DNA from: Paracentrotus lividus
Lineage: Eukaryota > Echinodermata > Echinoidea > Camarodonta > Echinidae
Assembly: GCA_940671915.1 (NCBI GenBank)
Contig: CALNVZ010001365.1
Coordinates: 23,412-87,411, forward strand
DNA: 64,000 bases
Direction of reading: 5' to 3'
The notes under the pieces are model-generated. The model ran no database searches and had not been told where the DNA came from. It saw only the letters and a list, made by a program, of their open reading frames with translations. Each line of letters begins with the position of its first letter. Position 1 is the first letter of the stretch. Shown here one piece after another: positions 1-10,839 of the stretch. The translations under genes were made by a program, and so were the position numbers.

Positions 1-2
1 TG

Positions 3-315
3 AAATGACTGGAAATGTCGTTTTTATCAAATTTAAATAAATTTCCTAATACAATCCAGCATTTTAAACTCTTGAAGACCTCCAAAAAAAGTCAGTGACT
101 ATGAGCTCCTTTTGCTGAACGAAAAAAATGGTAAATGCCTATGTTTAACACGTAAAACACATTTTTTTTAAATGGATAATATTACCCTTTATTTTTTTTT
201 GAAACGATTGCAAACGTTAATTTTAGCAAAATTCGATAAATTCTCTTAACTAGTATAATAAGGCCTTTTAAACTCTTTGAGACCTCCCAAAAAAGTCAGT
301 GACTATGCCTCCTTT
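3..315. repeat. Two diverged direct repeats of about 112 bp
   Basis: Positions 3-112 and 200-315 are related copies, both ending in a run that includes AAAAAAGTCAGTGACTATG. They lie in the DNA flanking the gypsy insertion. The array may start left of the window. No gene is seen in 1-536. Confidence 0.6.
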
Positions 316-536
316 TTGGGGTTTCTCTTTTGAAAAATAGCTCATCTGCTAAATGTTGAACAAGTGTTCTGCGCATGCGCGTGGACATATTTATTTTTCG
401 GAAGCGCCAGATTTTGGTAAGGAACAACCTTATTTCATTTCATTTTTGGGGTCAGAGGCAAGGGTTATTTGTTCGTTGTTGCAATATATAGATGGCTTAG
501 GTTTCATTATTGTAATTTTTCAACTTGATCTAAGTC

Positions 537-541
537 TTAAC
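537..541. other. Target site duplication of the gypsy element, left copy (TTAAC)
   Basis: TTAAC precedes the left LTR here and follows the right LTR at 46081-46085. A 5-bp duplication is usual for Ty3/gypsy integrases. The match shows that the LTRs 45 kb apart bound one insertion. Confidence 0.9.
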
Positions 542-722
542 TGTTGTACTAGTGTCAAATAATAACATTGTGACACATTGGTTTAAGTTCAACATCAGTA
601 TCTAGTTTATTAGTCCAAATCACCGGCAACAAAGTTGGCTGGCCGGGACCGCCATGATGATAGTTCGGCAAGTGAAAATTGTGACGTCATCAATTGATAT
701 CGATAATTGCGATATCATTACA
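542..722 (-). repeat. 3' LTR of the gypsy element (181 bp)
   Basis: Matches the 190-bp LTR at 45891-46080 except for the lack of 6 nt and 3 nt near its low-coordinate end. It is bounded by TG and CA and preceded on the minus strand by a purine tract, so it is the 3' LTR and not a solo LTR. Confidence 0.93.
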
Positions 723-733
723 TCCCCCTTTTC
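723..733 (-). other. Polypurine tract of the gypsy element
   Basis: The minus strand reads GAAAAGGGGGA directly before the 3' LTR. Such a tract primes plus-strand DNA synthesis in LTR elements. Confidence 0.85.
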
Positions 734-1327
734 TTATAAAACAAAGAAGCTGTCTAGTGGAAAATGTCATCACTGAACCTTAGAAATACTTCTGGCCAAA
801 ACACATAACATTTAACTCTTTCAACACCGATTGTAAAAACACTGAAACATGTTAATAGAAATTTCTTTAAACAAATGTAAATGTGAATCAGTAACTGTTC
901 TTGTTTTCGTTACCACACTGTAACGTGTACATTCATCATTCTTTAATATCCTGTCTACAATTGACAAATTGTATCTAGTTATTTAAACATGTTCTCTCCA
1001 TGCATGCATTATTAAAAGAAACAAACATCAAGCATATTCTGTAACCTGGCATAATGTATTAAGCAAATAATATAAGACATGTTTTCCTCGTACATGCATG
1101 TTATCAAATAAATCTATACAACAAGGCATAATGTTAATAATTATGTGGAATTACATAGGCCTACAATGTTTCCATAAGACAATAATACGTTTGAGAGTTG
1201 CATGAATATGCACTTGAGACACATATTCAGAGTTAAAATGTAATATGCAATGAATATAGTATATGATCGATTTCCTTAGGTTTTTATATTCATCAGCTTA
1301 CTGCAACAACAAATTATTAATTTCCAA
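734..1327 (-). other. Gypsy 3' noncoding segment
   Basis: About 590 bp of AT-rich DNA between the pol stop codon and the polypurine tract. No open frame or env-like gene is seen. Confidence 0.7.
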
Positions 1328-1464
1328 TTAGTCGGTTGGGTGTCGTCCAGATCTGGTGTGATATCCGTCAATTCCTGGAAGATTCTCATCACTCTGTCTA
1401 GGTGGTGTATTGTCGTCAGGAGATACGGGTATTCTGTCTTCTTGTTGTAGGTTGAACCTCACAT
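1328..1464 (-). CDS. pol: C-terminal end of gypsy pol, cut off by the CACTA insertion
   Basis: The minus strand encodes about 45 polar residues ending in a short basic motif (TRSGRHPTD) and a stop at 1328-1330. Such a variable tail, with an RSGR-type motif, follows the GPY/F region in many gypsy Pol proteins. The frame is the same as that of the pol segment ending at 40910, so the two pieces belong to one interrupted reading frame. Its apparent extension to the right of 1464 is chance reading through the CACTA terminal repeat and stops near 1525. Confidence 0.85.
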
Positions 1465-1489
1465 CACTATGAAAATCTGGCGTACCTGG
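1465..1489 (+). repeat. Left terminal inverted repeat of the CACTA element
   Basis: Starts CACTATGAAAATC and ends GGCGTACCTGG. The partner is 40886-40909. Preceded by CAT (1462-1464). Confidence 0.92.
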
Positions 1490-1837
1490 TTCCGGGCTTG
1501 TTTGAGCGTGATTAAATGGTTAAAGAGAGGTGACAAAGCAATTATGTTGCTAAGGGAGGGCCAGTGGGATTAGTGAAAGAAATTCATCCTAGTTTAACAT
1601 CCAATTCATCCATTTTGGATAATAAAGCTGTCACATCATAAAACCATCAACTTCATAGCACATTCTTGTGGAGGATGAAAATAGGTTTTAAAAATAGTGA
1701 CTCGTCGAGCTTGGGCAGATTTTATTACCACAATGTCCTTCGTGAGTGCAGCTGCAAATACTTTTGGTTATGAAGGGGTATTTCACATACACTTATAAGA
1801 AATACTCTTTCAACCATTTCTTTTTGAATTTCTACTC
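1490..1837 (+). other. CACTA left subterminal region with AATTCATCC motifs
   Basis: Noncoding. AATTCATCC occurs twice (near 1581 and 1602). The same word occurs near 40861 beside the right end, with a related copy (ATTCATCCC) on the minus strand near 40830. Short repeated subterminal motifs are typical transposase-binding sites in CACTA elements, so this role is inferred. Confidence 0.5.
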
Positions 1838-2800
1838 TTTCTCTCTCTCCTTCCTTCATTTTTCTTTTTTCTTCTCTAATTATGTATGTATTTCTTTGTC
1901 TTTCCTTCTTCCTTATGTATTTCTTTGTTTTCCCTCTTTTCCTTATGTTTCTTTGTGTATCATCTCCTTCCTTATGTATTTCTTGTTTCTTCCCTTTCCT
2001 TATGTATTTCATTGTTTTTTCCTTTATTCTTCATGTATTTCATTGTTTTCCTTTTTTCTTCATGTACTTCTTTGTTCAGTTCCTTCTTTCTTATGTATAT
2101 CTTTGTTTTCCCCTCATACCTTATTTTTCATTATTTTCCTCTCTTTTCTTATGTATTTCATTGTTTTCCTCTATTCTTTTTGTATTTCTTTGTTTTCCTC
2201 TCGTTTCCGTAGCTTATGTAATCTTTGTTTTCCTCTCTTCCTTATGTATTTCATTGTTTTTTCCTCTATTTTTCTTTGTTTTTTTCTTTCTTTTCTTATG
2301 TGTTTCTTGTTTTTCCTCTCTTTCCTTAGTATTTCATTGTTTCTCTCTTATTCTTTTGTATTTCTTGTTTTTCCTCCAATGTATGTCGTTGTTTTCCTCT
2401 CTTTCCTTATATGTATTTCATTGTTTTTCCTTATTTCAGCTGTATTTCTTTGTTTTTCATTTCTTTTCTTATGTATTCTTGCTTTTTCCCTCATTCTATT
2501 ATGTATTTTCATTGCTTTTCCTCTCTTTCCTTGTGTATTTCTTGTTTCCTCTATTTCTTTTTGTAATTCTTTGTTCCGCTTTCTTTCCCTTATGTATTCA
2601 TTGTTTTTATGTCCTTTCTTATGTATTTCATTGTTTTTCCTCTCATTCCTTATATGTATTCATTGTTTTCCCTCGATCTATTTCTTCATGTATTTCTTTG
2701 TTTTTCTCTACTTCTTTATGTATTTAATTGTTTTCCTCTCTTTCTTAGCTATTTCTTTGTTTTCTCTCTCTTATGTGTTTCAATATGTTTCCTCCTCCTC
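1838..2800 (+). repeat. Pyrimidine-rich minisatellite, about 30-bp unit
   Basis: Roughly 30 imperfect units of the form TTTCCTTATGTATTTC followed by ATTGTTTTCCTC. The array gives long phenylalanine- and serine-rich open frames in all three plus frames because T-rich repeats lack stop codons; these are not genes. A short related stretch lies at about 23995-24075. Confidence 0.9.
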
Positions 2801-2849
2801 TTTTGTAACGCAGATTCCTATTAAACAAAGTGTGTTCTCGATAAATTCT

Positions 2850-2965
2850 GGCGATTGAAAATCTTCAATCCAACCAGGGAGTGAAATATTTCACTCTATT
2901 AGGACGAGATAATTCAATCGTAAATAGATTGATTATCGGGAGATTTCCAAATTTAATCTCACCTG
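2850..2965. repeat. Left subterminal AATC/GATT repeat block
   Basis: Short inverted and direct copies of GATTGAAAATC, TTCAATC and GAGTGAAAT crowd this stretch. Closely similar motifs fill 40505-40790 near the right end of the CACTA element. Confidence 0.55.
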
Positions 2966-2999
2966 TTCACGGATTGACTTTAATTCACTCCGCATGAAG

Positions 3000-3790
3000 A
3001 TTTGAAAGGTTTGACCAACTGGACCCCGTGCATAAAACTTCTAACCGGAGTTTTTCCGGTTAAATCTGAAAACTCCGATTTAAAGTCCGAAAACACCGGT
3101 TACAATATTTTTCTCGATTTTTTACTGTTTTTTCCATTGCATAAAAACATACAAGTTTTCAAAAGTATTAATGCAATGATTTTTAGGGAGTTTTAAAACT
3201 CAGGTTAATAACCTAATAGGTGTACATAAGCTGAGTTTTTTAACCCGATGAAAACTCGGGTTAGAAAAAAAAAATTTATGCAAACACCACCAGAAATATG
3301 CATTTATCGATAAATCTTGCGTCACGTGATCTCGAATCTCAAACGGCGCACAGTGGCCAGAATGAACTAAAAGTGCGACACAAACTAATTCCTCCCGAAG
3401 ACGGATAACTAAATTCTTAAGAGAAGTCCTTTTTAGGTTTTCAGACCCGCAGAATTCGATGAGAACAATTTCAAAAACTTATGACGTTCATTAAATGCTT
3501 TTTTCTGATTGGACAAGACAATATCAAAGAGTAACACATAGGCATATTCATTTTACTGATTATGTGGGACTTATAGGGGTTTCAGACATGTAGAAACACC
3601 ATAAGAGTATTTTCAATGTCTATGACGTCATTAAAATGCCCATTTTGATTGGTTAGAGTGGATTCTTTGTAAAAGTACGTAACTGATATTATTTTCATAA
3701 GTGAGGTGTTGTATGGGGTTTATAGACACAGGAAACATTGTAACATGATTAGAGTATCTTTTAAATTATCTGACTTCATTAACATACGTC
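3000..3790. other. Noncoding, short palindromes only
   Basis: Contains small inverted repeats built on AAAACTCCG/CCGGTT and on ACTCGGGTTA. No gene is seen. Confidence 0.5.
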
Positions 3791-3940
3791 GCTTGGACCA
3801 GAAGGGCGCCTATTGCAGATCAAGGATGTTCCGTTTGGTCCAGAAGGGCGCTAATACCATTGACTTTGTACAGTAATAGCGCCCTTATGGCTCTCAACGG
3901 AACATCTATAAGATGCAATAACGCCCTTATGGCTCCCAAC
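3791..3940. mobile_element. Palindromic MITE, about 150 bp
   Basis: The left arm, starting TTGGACCAGAAGGGCGCC, is an imperfect inverted copy of the right arm ending GCCCTTATGGCTCCCAA. Inner arms repeat the same GAAGGGCGCTAAT / GTAATAGCGCCCTTAT pairing. It has no coding capacity. Confidence 0.65.
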
Positions 3941-5400
3941 AGACGATACTGTTTTTTTATTACTGGACGAGGAAAAAATGCTTTTTTTAAAAGAGAGATT
4001 TATATATTATTTGGAACTTTAATGGGGTTTTAAGAACTAATGAAAGGGGAGAGTCTCTTTTTTTATTCATAAAAATACGGTTTTCCTGATGAGACCAGTA
4101 GGCCTATTCATCAAATAAGTAGAAAATCATTTTGATTTTGGCTAATTGTTCTTGATTATGACGGAAAAGTTATTGCAATTTATATATTATCTACGATTCC
4201 TTCTCTAATTGATATTATTGTATTGTATTGTATTTTATTTTCCAAATCGCAACAATAAAAAATACAGTTATCATATAAACATATAATAAAAAATAAATAA
4301 AAGAAGCATAAATGGCTTCATGGCCCATTCAGCTTTGTAAACACAATGCTGATCTTCCATGGGGTCCAGAAAGTACAGAAATTCGAAAGACAAAATAACA
4401 ATGATATCAAACTATAATGTAAAAATGAAAGAGAGCATAATGATAAAGACACAGTTAAAATGTGTTATAAGTAGGCAGTCTTACATATTCTCCTGAGGAA
4501 GTAGCAAAACATATATGTGATCAATGCAAGTCATAATTTAAGAATGATCGGTTATGACTTTATTACATAATTTTTTTTGGAAACAAACGATAATAACCTA
4601 TTACGACATAAGTGAGCCCAAATTAAATATCATAATACTATTTCAAGATTAAGATCAATTCAGATGGTCATGAAATTGATAGGTGGGGGGGGGGGTTAAC
4701 AGTCTAAAGACTATATATCACCCCCATAAGCACACATGTCTGTATTTCATGAAAATCATTGTATTCATGTGTTTTGGTTGTTTTTGTTTTTCGGCTTTCA
4801 ATTGAAATATTTACGCCACTTACGGTGAGACTTTTGGGTGCGCAATACGCGCGCATTATCGCTTTTTAGCAGATTTTGACGGTAAAATAGGCGAACATGC
4901 GGATGGAAAATTGGTTATATCTCCGAAGGTTGCAGGAGGTTGCAGCTAAATTTGGTATTGATGTAAAGCATAAACTATAACAAAGACTCTCATTGTATTT
5001 TTAGCGCAGCTATCGGCAGCAATTTTGAAAATCTATGCGTATGAATTAAAAATAGCAATTTTCCCCCATTATTTAGTGGTTTCTCCCCAAATTACTTCCG
5101 AGTGGATTAATTATTTGTCTTTAAATTCTATGGGCAATAAAAATAATCACTCTTAAACAAGCAAATTTAATTTTAAGTATATTGAACTACCCATTTAGTA
5201 AAATATCCCAAATAACGAAAATTTGTCATTTATACATGGTGTACCACTAACAAGTCATTTTCTGGTCATTTCAAAGAAAAATAACCAACTAAAAATCAAT
5301 TTCATGATGAAATATTTGATAGAGATGTACTAGAGGTTGCTATCTTTGCTGAGAATATTAAAAGAACAAAATTGGTTAGGTGACCAGAAACCAGTTTTGG
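3941..5400. other. Noncoding DNA upstream of the SAMD3-like gene
   Basis: AT-rich, with a short TTGTA-type microsatellite (about 4212-4245) and a G run at 4684-4694. No open frame of interest is seen. Confidence 0.5.
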
Positions 5401-5501
5401 CGCACTTTTGCTGATGCCTGGCCCACTAGTTTGTGCGCGCGGCGCGCGGTCTTTCTAAAATTCTCGCAACGCAACACGCCGTGACTGAACCACCGGCGAA
5501 A
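5400..5501 (+). promoter_or_regulatory. CpG-rich probable promoter of the SAMD3-like gene
   Basis: A local GC-rich patch including GCGCGCGGCGCGCGG sits directly upstream of the ATG at 5502, in otherwise AT-rich DNA. No TATA box is evident. It is called from position and composition only. Confidence 0.4.
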
Positions 5502-5553
5502 ATGGAGCAGGTTTTAGAAGGTTTTGATGAAGATATCCGAGAGATATTTAAAG
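5502..5553 (+). CDS. SAMD3-like exon 1 (start of SAM domain)
   Basis: ATG in good context (CGAAAATGG), coding MEQVLEGFDEDIREIFK, then donor GTAAGG at 5554. It ends one base into a codon, which matches the two-base start of exon 2, and the two together make a typical SAM-domain helix pattern. This fit is the reason for linking exons 13 kb apart. Confidence 0.75.
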
Positions 5554-7061
5554 GTAAGGACGTATTTTCATTTATAATCACTTCTATGTTGTTTTTGCAA
5601 GTTATAAATGAAGGAAATTTGAAATTTAACACAGTTACAGCGATTTGTTTTTTCAAGTTCAGGCTTGGTCGTCTGGACCGGTGCGCTGCATCATTCATGA
5701 AGCCGTAGTACGGTACGGTATAGATGTTGTATGTCCGGACGGGTTGTTTGTCCGGACAAGAAGGCAATTTTCGGAGCTTTGCGATCAATGTTTCATTGAT
5801 CGATAGAATATAATATCAGACAATATAACAAAGCATAAATATTCACAAATTTTTTTGCTAATTACTGCACAGATTTTGAGAAAATCCAGAGCCAAAGATG
5901 ATGTTTTTATCTGCTTAAGTGTCCGGACAACGGACCCCCCATCCTACTACTAACGTTAGGCAGAAATATTCCACCGTTCTCGGGATATTTTCTAATATTT
6001 TCTAATATTTATTTTTGATTTAGATTTTCCCATCGTTTTGTGAGCATTCAGTGTTTAACCAATGCAATCCCAAAATAGCGACTGAATCCTTCGGTCTAGG
6101 ACGTTAGGTACGGTACGTGTGTGTGTGCCACATCGTTATTTATACAGAAAGGAAGTGCCTAGCGCACCTAAAATTTGAACTCAATGTCAATAGAAAGTAG
6201 TATATTATTTTAGAGATTCATCAATGATATTCTATTCATCATATTCCAATGATCCATGAAGCCAAAAATTTCAAGAAATAATTTAGATCTACAAGAACAA
6301 TGTTTTTATACGATTTTTCGAAGGGCTTGTCATTTTGTGTTGCAAAATGGTCAAGTGCCCACGGCATGTCTGCGCACTAAGTTACAACTCATTTTGCACG
6401 CAAATCAAGCGCACTCAAGTTTTTGACTTTCAATTTTTGAGAATGGTTGAAATTTTCAGGGTATCAAATAAAACTTGCTGGAAACCATTTTTGATCAATT
6501 ACGAATCTATTCTCATTTTTTTTTTTTTTTTTTTTGTGTATCAGAATGTTGTTAATGTTAAAGGGACGTATAATTGATAAAACATGGGAAATTCACCTTA
6601 TCTCGGGTGAAATGATAACATTCCAATCAGAGCCTGAGGCGTGTTGCGTAATCTTCAGTGCCAACCCGTCTGGAGTATAATCCGGTTAAGTTAATCCTTC
6701 ATCATGGCTAGACTAACTAACCAGAAGTCCGAAGTAAATCTAACCTATGTTTTGTTTTTGAAATGGAGTATTATACAAGTCCTCTCTTTGAATTAATACG
6801 AAGAGACCCGTTGAGAGTCTATAAACTAATCCGAAGCTACTGGCCCTATTGACTGACTGTATTCGGTAAACTTCGTCATGTTCGTGCTGTCCGAATGTTA
6901 ATCCCCAGTAGGCCGACCCTTGCGTAAGCCTCACTGTAGATTGTGTATGAGTCAATGGAGCTCAAGAAAAACGCGCATTCCCCATGATCTCCGACTTGCG
7001 AGGGCCTTTAAGATTGAATGGGTGTGCAGACATCACATGTGCCTGTGCCTTTACTACGACT

Positions 7062-7088
7062 AGCCCGCACACTTCGTGTGCGGGCTAC
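7062..7088. repeat. Perfect GC-rich hairpin
   Basis: TAGCCCGCACAC, loop TTC, then the exact inverted copy. A similar but different hairpin lies at 13009-13030. Such hairpins are seen at Helitron ends and in small dispersed repeats. No terminus is recognised here. Confidence 0.5.
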
Positions 7089-7464
7089 GCTTTATTGACA
7101 TTTAACGGCGATGTGAAGTCTGTTTTCCCCAACTTTTCCGGGCAATAACTTAAATCCTTGTCATTAAAATACCGTATAAAATAGGATCTATATTATTTTA
7201 ATATAGATCTATACTTACAAATCAGCCCGGAACACGATCGTCTTTGTTGATTCTTTGTATCATATGATATTTGGGGGTCAAAATCTCCAGACTTCTTCAG
7301 TAAAACAATTCGTATTGAAGTTTTTTGGTCTTTTGTAATATGCATGCGTCATGGATATTGCCATCGTTAGCCTTTAGAAAAGTCATTACAAAAATAATTA
7401 TGTTTTTATTCCATTACGTGGTAATTAACCAAAACAAATGAGATTACTTACATTGATTAGTCAT

Positions 7465-7470
7465 AAATTA
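7465..7470. other. Target duplication of the second gypsy element (AAATTA)
   Basis: AAATTA precedes the left LTR here and follows the right LTR at 12641-12646. Confidence 0.75.
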
Positions 7471-7568
7471 ATTGGAGTATGAATGTAATTACATGTACCT
7501 TTCCTTCCTGCTTACACAGATGCTGTTATCATTGGGAAAGCAGACCAAATAGTTTAGAACTTATTGAT
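7471..7568 (+). repeat. 5' LTR (98 bp) of the second gypsy element
   Basis: Identical to 12543-12640. Among the shortest LTRs for gypsy elements. No textbook tRNA primer site (TGG...) directly follows it; the next bases are GATAACAGCAATTAGAC. Confidence 0.85.
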
Positions 7569-8620
7569 GATAACAGCAATTAGACAAGATGGACCCAGTT
7601 CAGTGCCCGGCACCAGGATGCCAAACTTCATTCCCTACCACACTCTCCCCGGAAGCCCTGGTCAGCCTGATCGACCTTCACGCCCGGACTGCCCACCCAC
7701 CGTCATCAGCCTCCTCCACGCCTTCTCCTGTCCAGCGAAGGTGGAGAAGGTGCGACGACCAGTCATAGCAGCCGCGGTACCAGTGAGGAATGGTCATACT
7801 TTGAGCTTCGTTGGTCCGAGTAGCAAGATGTGGCTACCAGCTTCTCGATGTTGTGACGAAGGACTTCGACGGGATTAACAAGAACGTAGGCGCCCTTACA
7901 ACGAAGGATGAACAGACTATCCTGGCCAGTATTAAGAGCTTGGCGGTGCGGCAAGAAATGTTATGGTCGCCCGCATGCAACTGCAGAAGATGTGCCAGGA
8001 TCGCGATGAACCAGTGAGAGCCTTTGCCGCCCGTCTCCGTGGCCAAGCCAGTGTCTGCAACTATAAGAAGGAGTGTACATGCTCTCTCGTCATGGATTTT
8101 AGTGAGACATTATCCGGACACGCTCATTCGCGGGCTTGAGGATGAAGAGATTCGCCTAGACGTCCTTGGCCAATCCAACCAAGACATGTCCTTGGAGGAT
8201 ATCCTCCAGTATGTTGAGGCCAAGGAGAGTGGTAGACGTTCTGCAGGTCGCCTCTTAGAGGGGCGGCACCAATACAAGCACTTCAGCTGTGAGCTCCTAC
8301 AGGCGACGGGAAAAGGACAAATTTAAGCCCCGTGAGACAACAGCGCAGGTGTGTAGCCATTGTGGCAAGCACGGCCACTCGTGCTCCAGGCAAACCGTAT
8401 GAAGAAGTGCCCTGCATACAATCGCACATGTGCTAAATGTGGGTTGCTCCACCATCATGAGAGGTCTGTCGCCGTCCCGGAAGAATGGCTCATCTGTAGC
8501 AAGCAATGCCCCGGTTCCTAAGGACGATGCTACTGCCCTGTTCGACACCCTGTGCTCCCGCTAAGATGCTTCACCTGAGACAGTCTGCACGATCACGCTT
8601 GAACACCATGTCTATAATGA
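7569..8620 (+). pseudogene. gag: Degraded gag region of the second gypsy element
   Basis: Fragments in different plus frames (for example 7811-8017 and 8024-8326) show a gag-like pattern including LEDILQYVEAKESGRRSAGRL. It is followed by cysteine- and histidine-rich pieces (CSHCGKHGHS type, near 8347-8450) like zinc knuckles. Several frame changes are needed to join the fragments, so no intact Gag is encoded. Confidence 0.65.
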
Positions 8621-8739
8621 ATTTTGTAATGCATGGGAACGCCGAGCATCAGACCCCCAGCCCTTCATAGATGTTTCCATCGCCGCGGATCCACGTGACA
8701 CATGTGACCTCGGCATCCCTGCTCCTGCCTATGGACCTA

Positions 8740-9240
8740 TACGCCCGACCTTATTCCCTGCCTGGCAGACACTGGCTGCAGTCGTGTTTGGCAGGCATTA
8801 CTCTTATCCCGTCTTGGCTTGGCAAGGACACATCTTATTCCTGTCAGGATGCAGATGTCTGCTGCGAACAGAGTGGCATCCGCATCATAGGCGCCTTGGT
8901 CCTCGGCTTTCCGGCCCTTCCCCCTCGGGGAAACCCTTCAGACTCGACAGATCGTCTATTTCACCGATTCTTCCGACCGCGCTGTTTTGTCGCGTGAGGC
9001 CTGCGTTGCCCTTGGTATCATCTCTCGAAAGTTCCCTACTATCGGTGAGACAGTTGAACCCAACGTCCCTGGCATAGCTTCTTCTACGGCCCACCCTTCT
9101 ACCTCCTCTATGACGTCCAACTGTGCCTGCCCTCAACGCCAGGCACCGCCACCGCCTCCACATCACTCCCGTTTCCAGCCATTGAGGGAAATCGTGAGAG
9201 ACTCGAGCAGTGGTTGCTTGATTACTACGTTCGAGCACAT
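8740..9240 (+). pseudogene. Degraded protease region of the second gypsy element
   Basis: Near 8764-8790 one frame reads LADTGCSR, the D-T/S-G signature of retroviral-type aspartic proteases. A later stretch (AVLSREACVALGIISR, about 8980-9025) fits the protease-RT spacer. Breaks separate it from the reverse transcriptase. Confidence 0.6.
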
Positions 9241-9329
9241 TTAACATCTGTGAACATCAACCGCTGCCAATGATGGCTGGCCTCCCCTTCGCCTCATGGT
9301 GGATCCAGCTGCAAGACCTGTCGCATTCC

Positions 9330-10620
9330 ACACACCAATTCCAGTCCCTGTACACTGGCAGGACGATGTCAAAGCAGGCCTGGACCAGATGTAAGGCTCG
9401 GCGTCATCGAACCGGTCCCGGTCGGTACCCCTGTAACGTGGTGTCATAAGATGGTGATCTGCCCAAAGAAGTCTGGCAAACCACGCCGGACGGTCGATCT
9501 TCAATCGCTCAACCAGCATGCGATCCGTGAACCACCACACCCAGTCGCCGTTCCATCAGGCACGTGCAGTCCCACCAAACATGAGAAAGACCGTTTTCGA
9601 TGCTTGGAATGGATACCACAGTGTACCCTCCACGAGGACGACCGCCATCTCACCACATTCATCACCCTTGGGGGCGTTCGTTACCGGTGGCCCCACAAGG
9701 ATACGTGGCTTCTGGGGATGGCTAAGCCGCAGGTTTGACGAAGTGGTCTCGGACATCCCTCAGAAGACTAAGTGCGTCGACGACACGCTGATGTGGGAAA
9801 CACGATTGAGGAAGCTTTTCTCCAAGCGGTTCGGTGGCTAGACACTTGTGGTAAAATGGTATCATCTCACCCAGCTAAGTTACTTTCGCACAGACTACTG
9901 TTGAGTTTGCTGGCTTTGAGGTCACACCTACGACTGTCCGACCATGCCTCCGCTACCTGGAAGCTATTCAGCAGTTTCCAACCCCTTCCAATGTCACGGA
10001 GTTCGCAGCTGGTTCGGCCTCATCAATCAGGTTTCGTACGCTTTTGCATCAGCAGGCCGCATGCTCCCCTTCCGATCTCTCCTCAAACCTGGAACGCCAT
10101 TCAAATGGACTGACCAATTGAACCAGCTCTTCGAGGAGTCCAAGTCCATCATTGTACGGGAAATCTGCCACGGGGTTGAAATCTTTGACAAGACGAACCC
10201 ACCTGCCTAGCAACAGATTGGAGCAAAGATGGAATTGGATTCTGGCTCTCCAAAAGCACTGTGCCTGCCCTCCTCCCTGCCATTCTGCTGCAAGACTGGA
10301 TGGAAGGTGACGCTAGTGGGGAGCGTTTCACATCGGCAGCTGATCTCGCTATGCAGCTATTGAAGGGGAGGCTCTTGCAGTGGTGGATGCCCTGGACAAG
10401 GCACGCCACTTTGTCCTTGGTTGTTCCGATCTCATCATTGCGGTGGACCATAAACCCCTCCTCAAGGTGTTCACTGACCGATCCCTAGATGCCATTTCGA
10501 ACCCACGGCTGCGCAACCTGAAGGAAAAGTCGCTTCGGTACCTGTTTCGCATTGTGCATATCCCTGGTGCTCGCCATGCTGCAGCTGACGGGGTATCACG
10601 GCACCCAGTTGGGGGTGCTA
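9330..10620 (+). pseudogene. pol: Degraded reverse transcriptase and RNase H of the second gypsy element
   Basis: Blocks in shifting frames: KMVICPKKSGKPRRTVDLQ (9451-9507) is the RT core start; FDAWNGYHSVP (about 9590-9625), KCVDDTLMW (about 9772-9800, RT active-site region) and SWFGLINQVSYAFAS (about 10006-10050, connection) follow. RNase H and its tail read near 10380-10620 (DHKPLLKVFTDRS, VHIPGARHAAADGVSRHP). At least six frame breaks are present. Confidence 0.8.
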
Positions 10621-10839
10621 CGCCACTCATCTCCCTGATGACACTATGCCAATCGATGTGCCCGGCAGGAGCGAGCCACCGCATTCCCTCACGCCATCCT
10701 TGCTGCCATCCGTGAACGTGGCGAGGAACCTAATGACCTTTGCAGCAAGTCGCTTGTGTCTTCTATGGAGATAGTCAAGAATGTCACATGGGATGACATC
10801 CGCATGGCCACTTCCAGTGACCCGGCCATGAGCAAATTG

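Larger units (their letters stand above)
5554..7470. other. Intron 1, first part
   Basis: Noncoding. It contains a T run (about 6519-6535) and a perfect GC-rich hairpin at 7062-7088. Short open frames here look random. Confidence 0.6.

Noticed and set aside
353..562. 69-residue frame left of the gypsy element
   Set aside because: No recognisable domain or splice signals, and it runs into the LTR.
542..722. Solo LTR
   Set aside because: A polypurine tract and the pol C-terminus adjoin it, and its target duplication matches the far LTR at 46080.
1480..1515. Pol coding to the right of 1464
   Set aside because: That stretch is the CACTA end; the frame stays open for a short distance by chance.
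1746..2858. Long Phe/Ser-rich open frames
   Set aside because: They arise in three frames at once from a T-rich minisatellite that has no stop codons.
5426..5788. Minus-strand frame over SAMD3-like exon 1
   Set aside because: Shadow of the plus-strand exon and promoter; no support of its own.
6740..6955. 71-residue minus-strand frame in intron 1
   Set aside because: No domain, no neighbours on that strand, length expected by chance.
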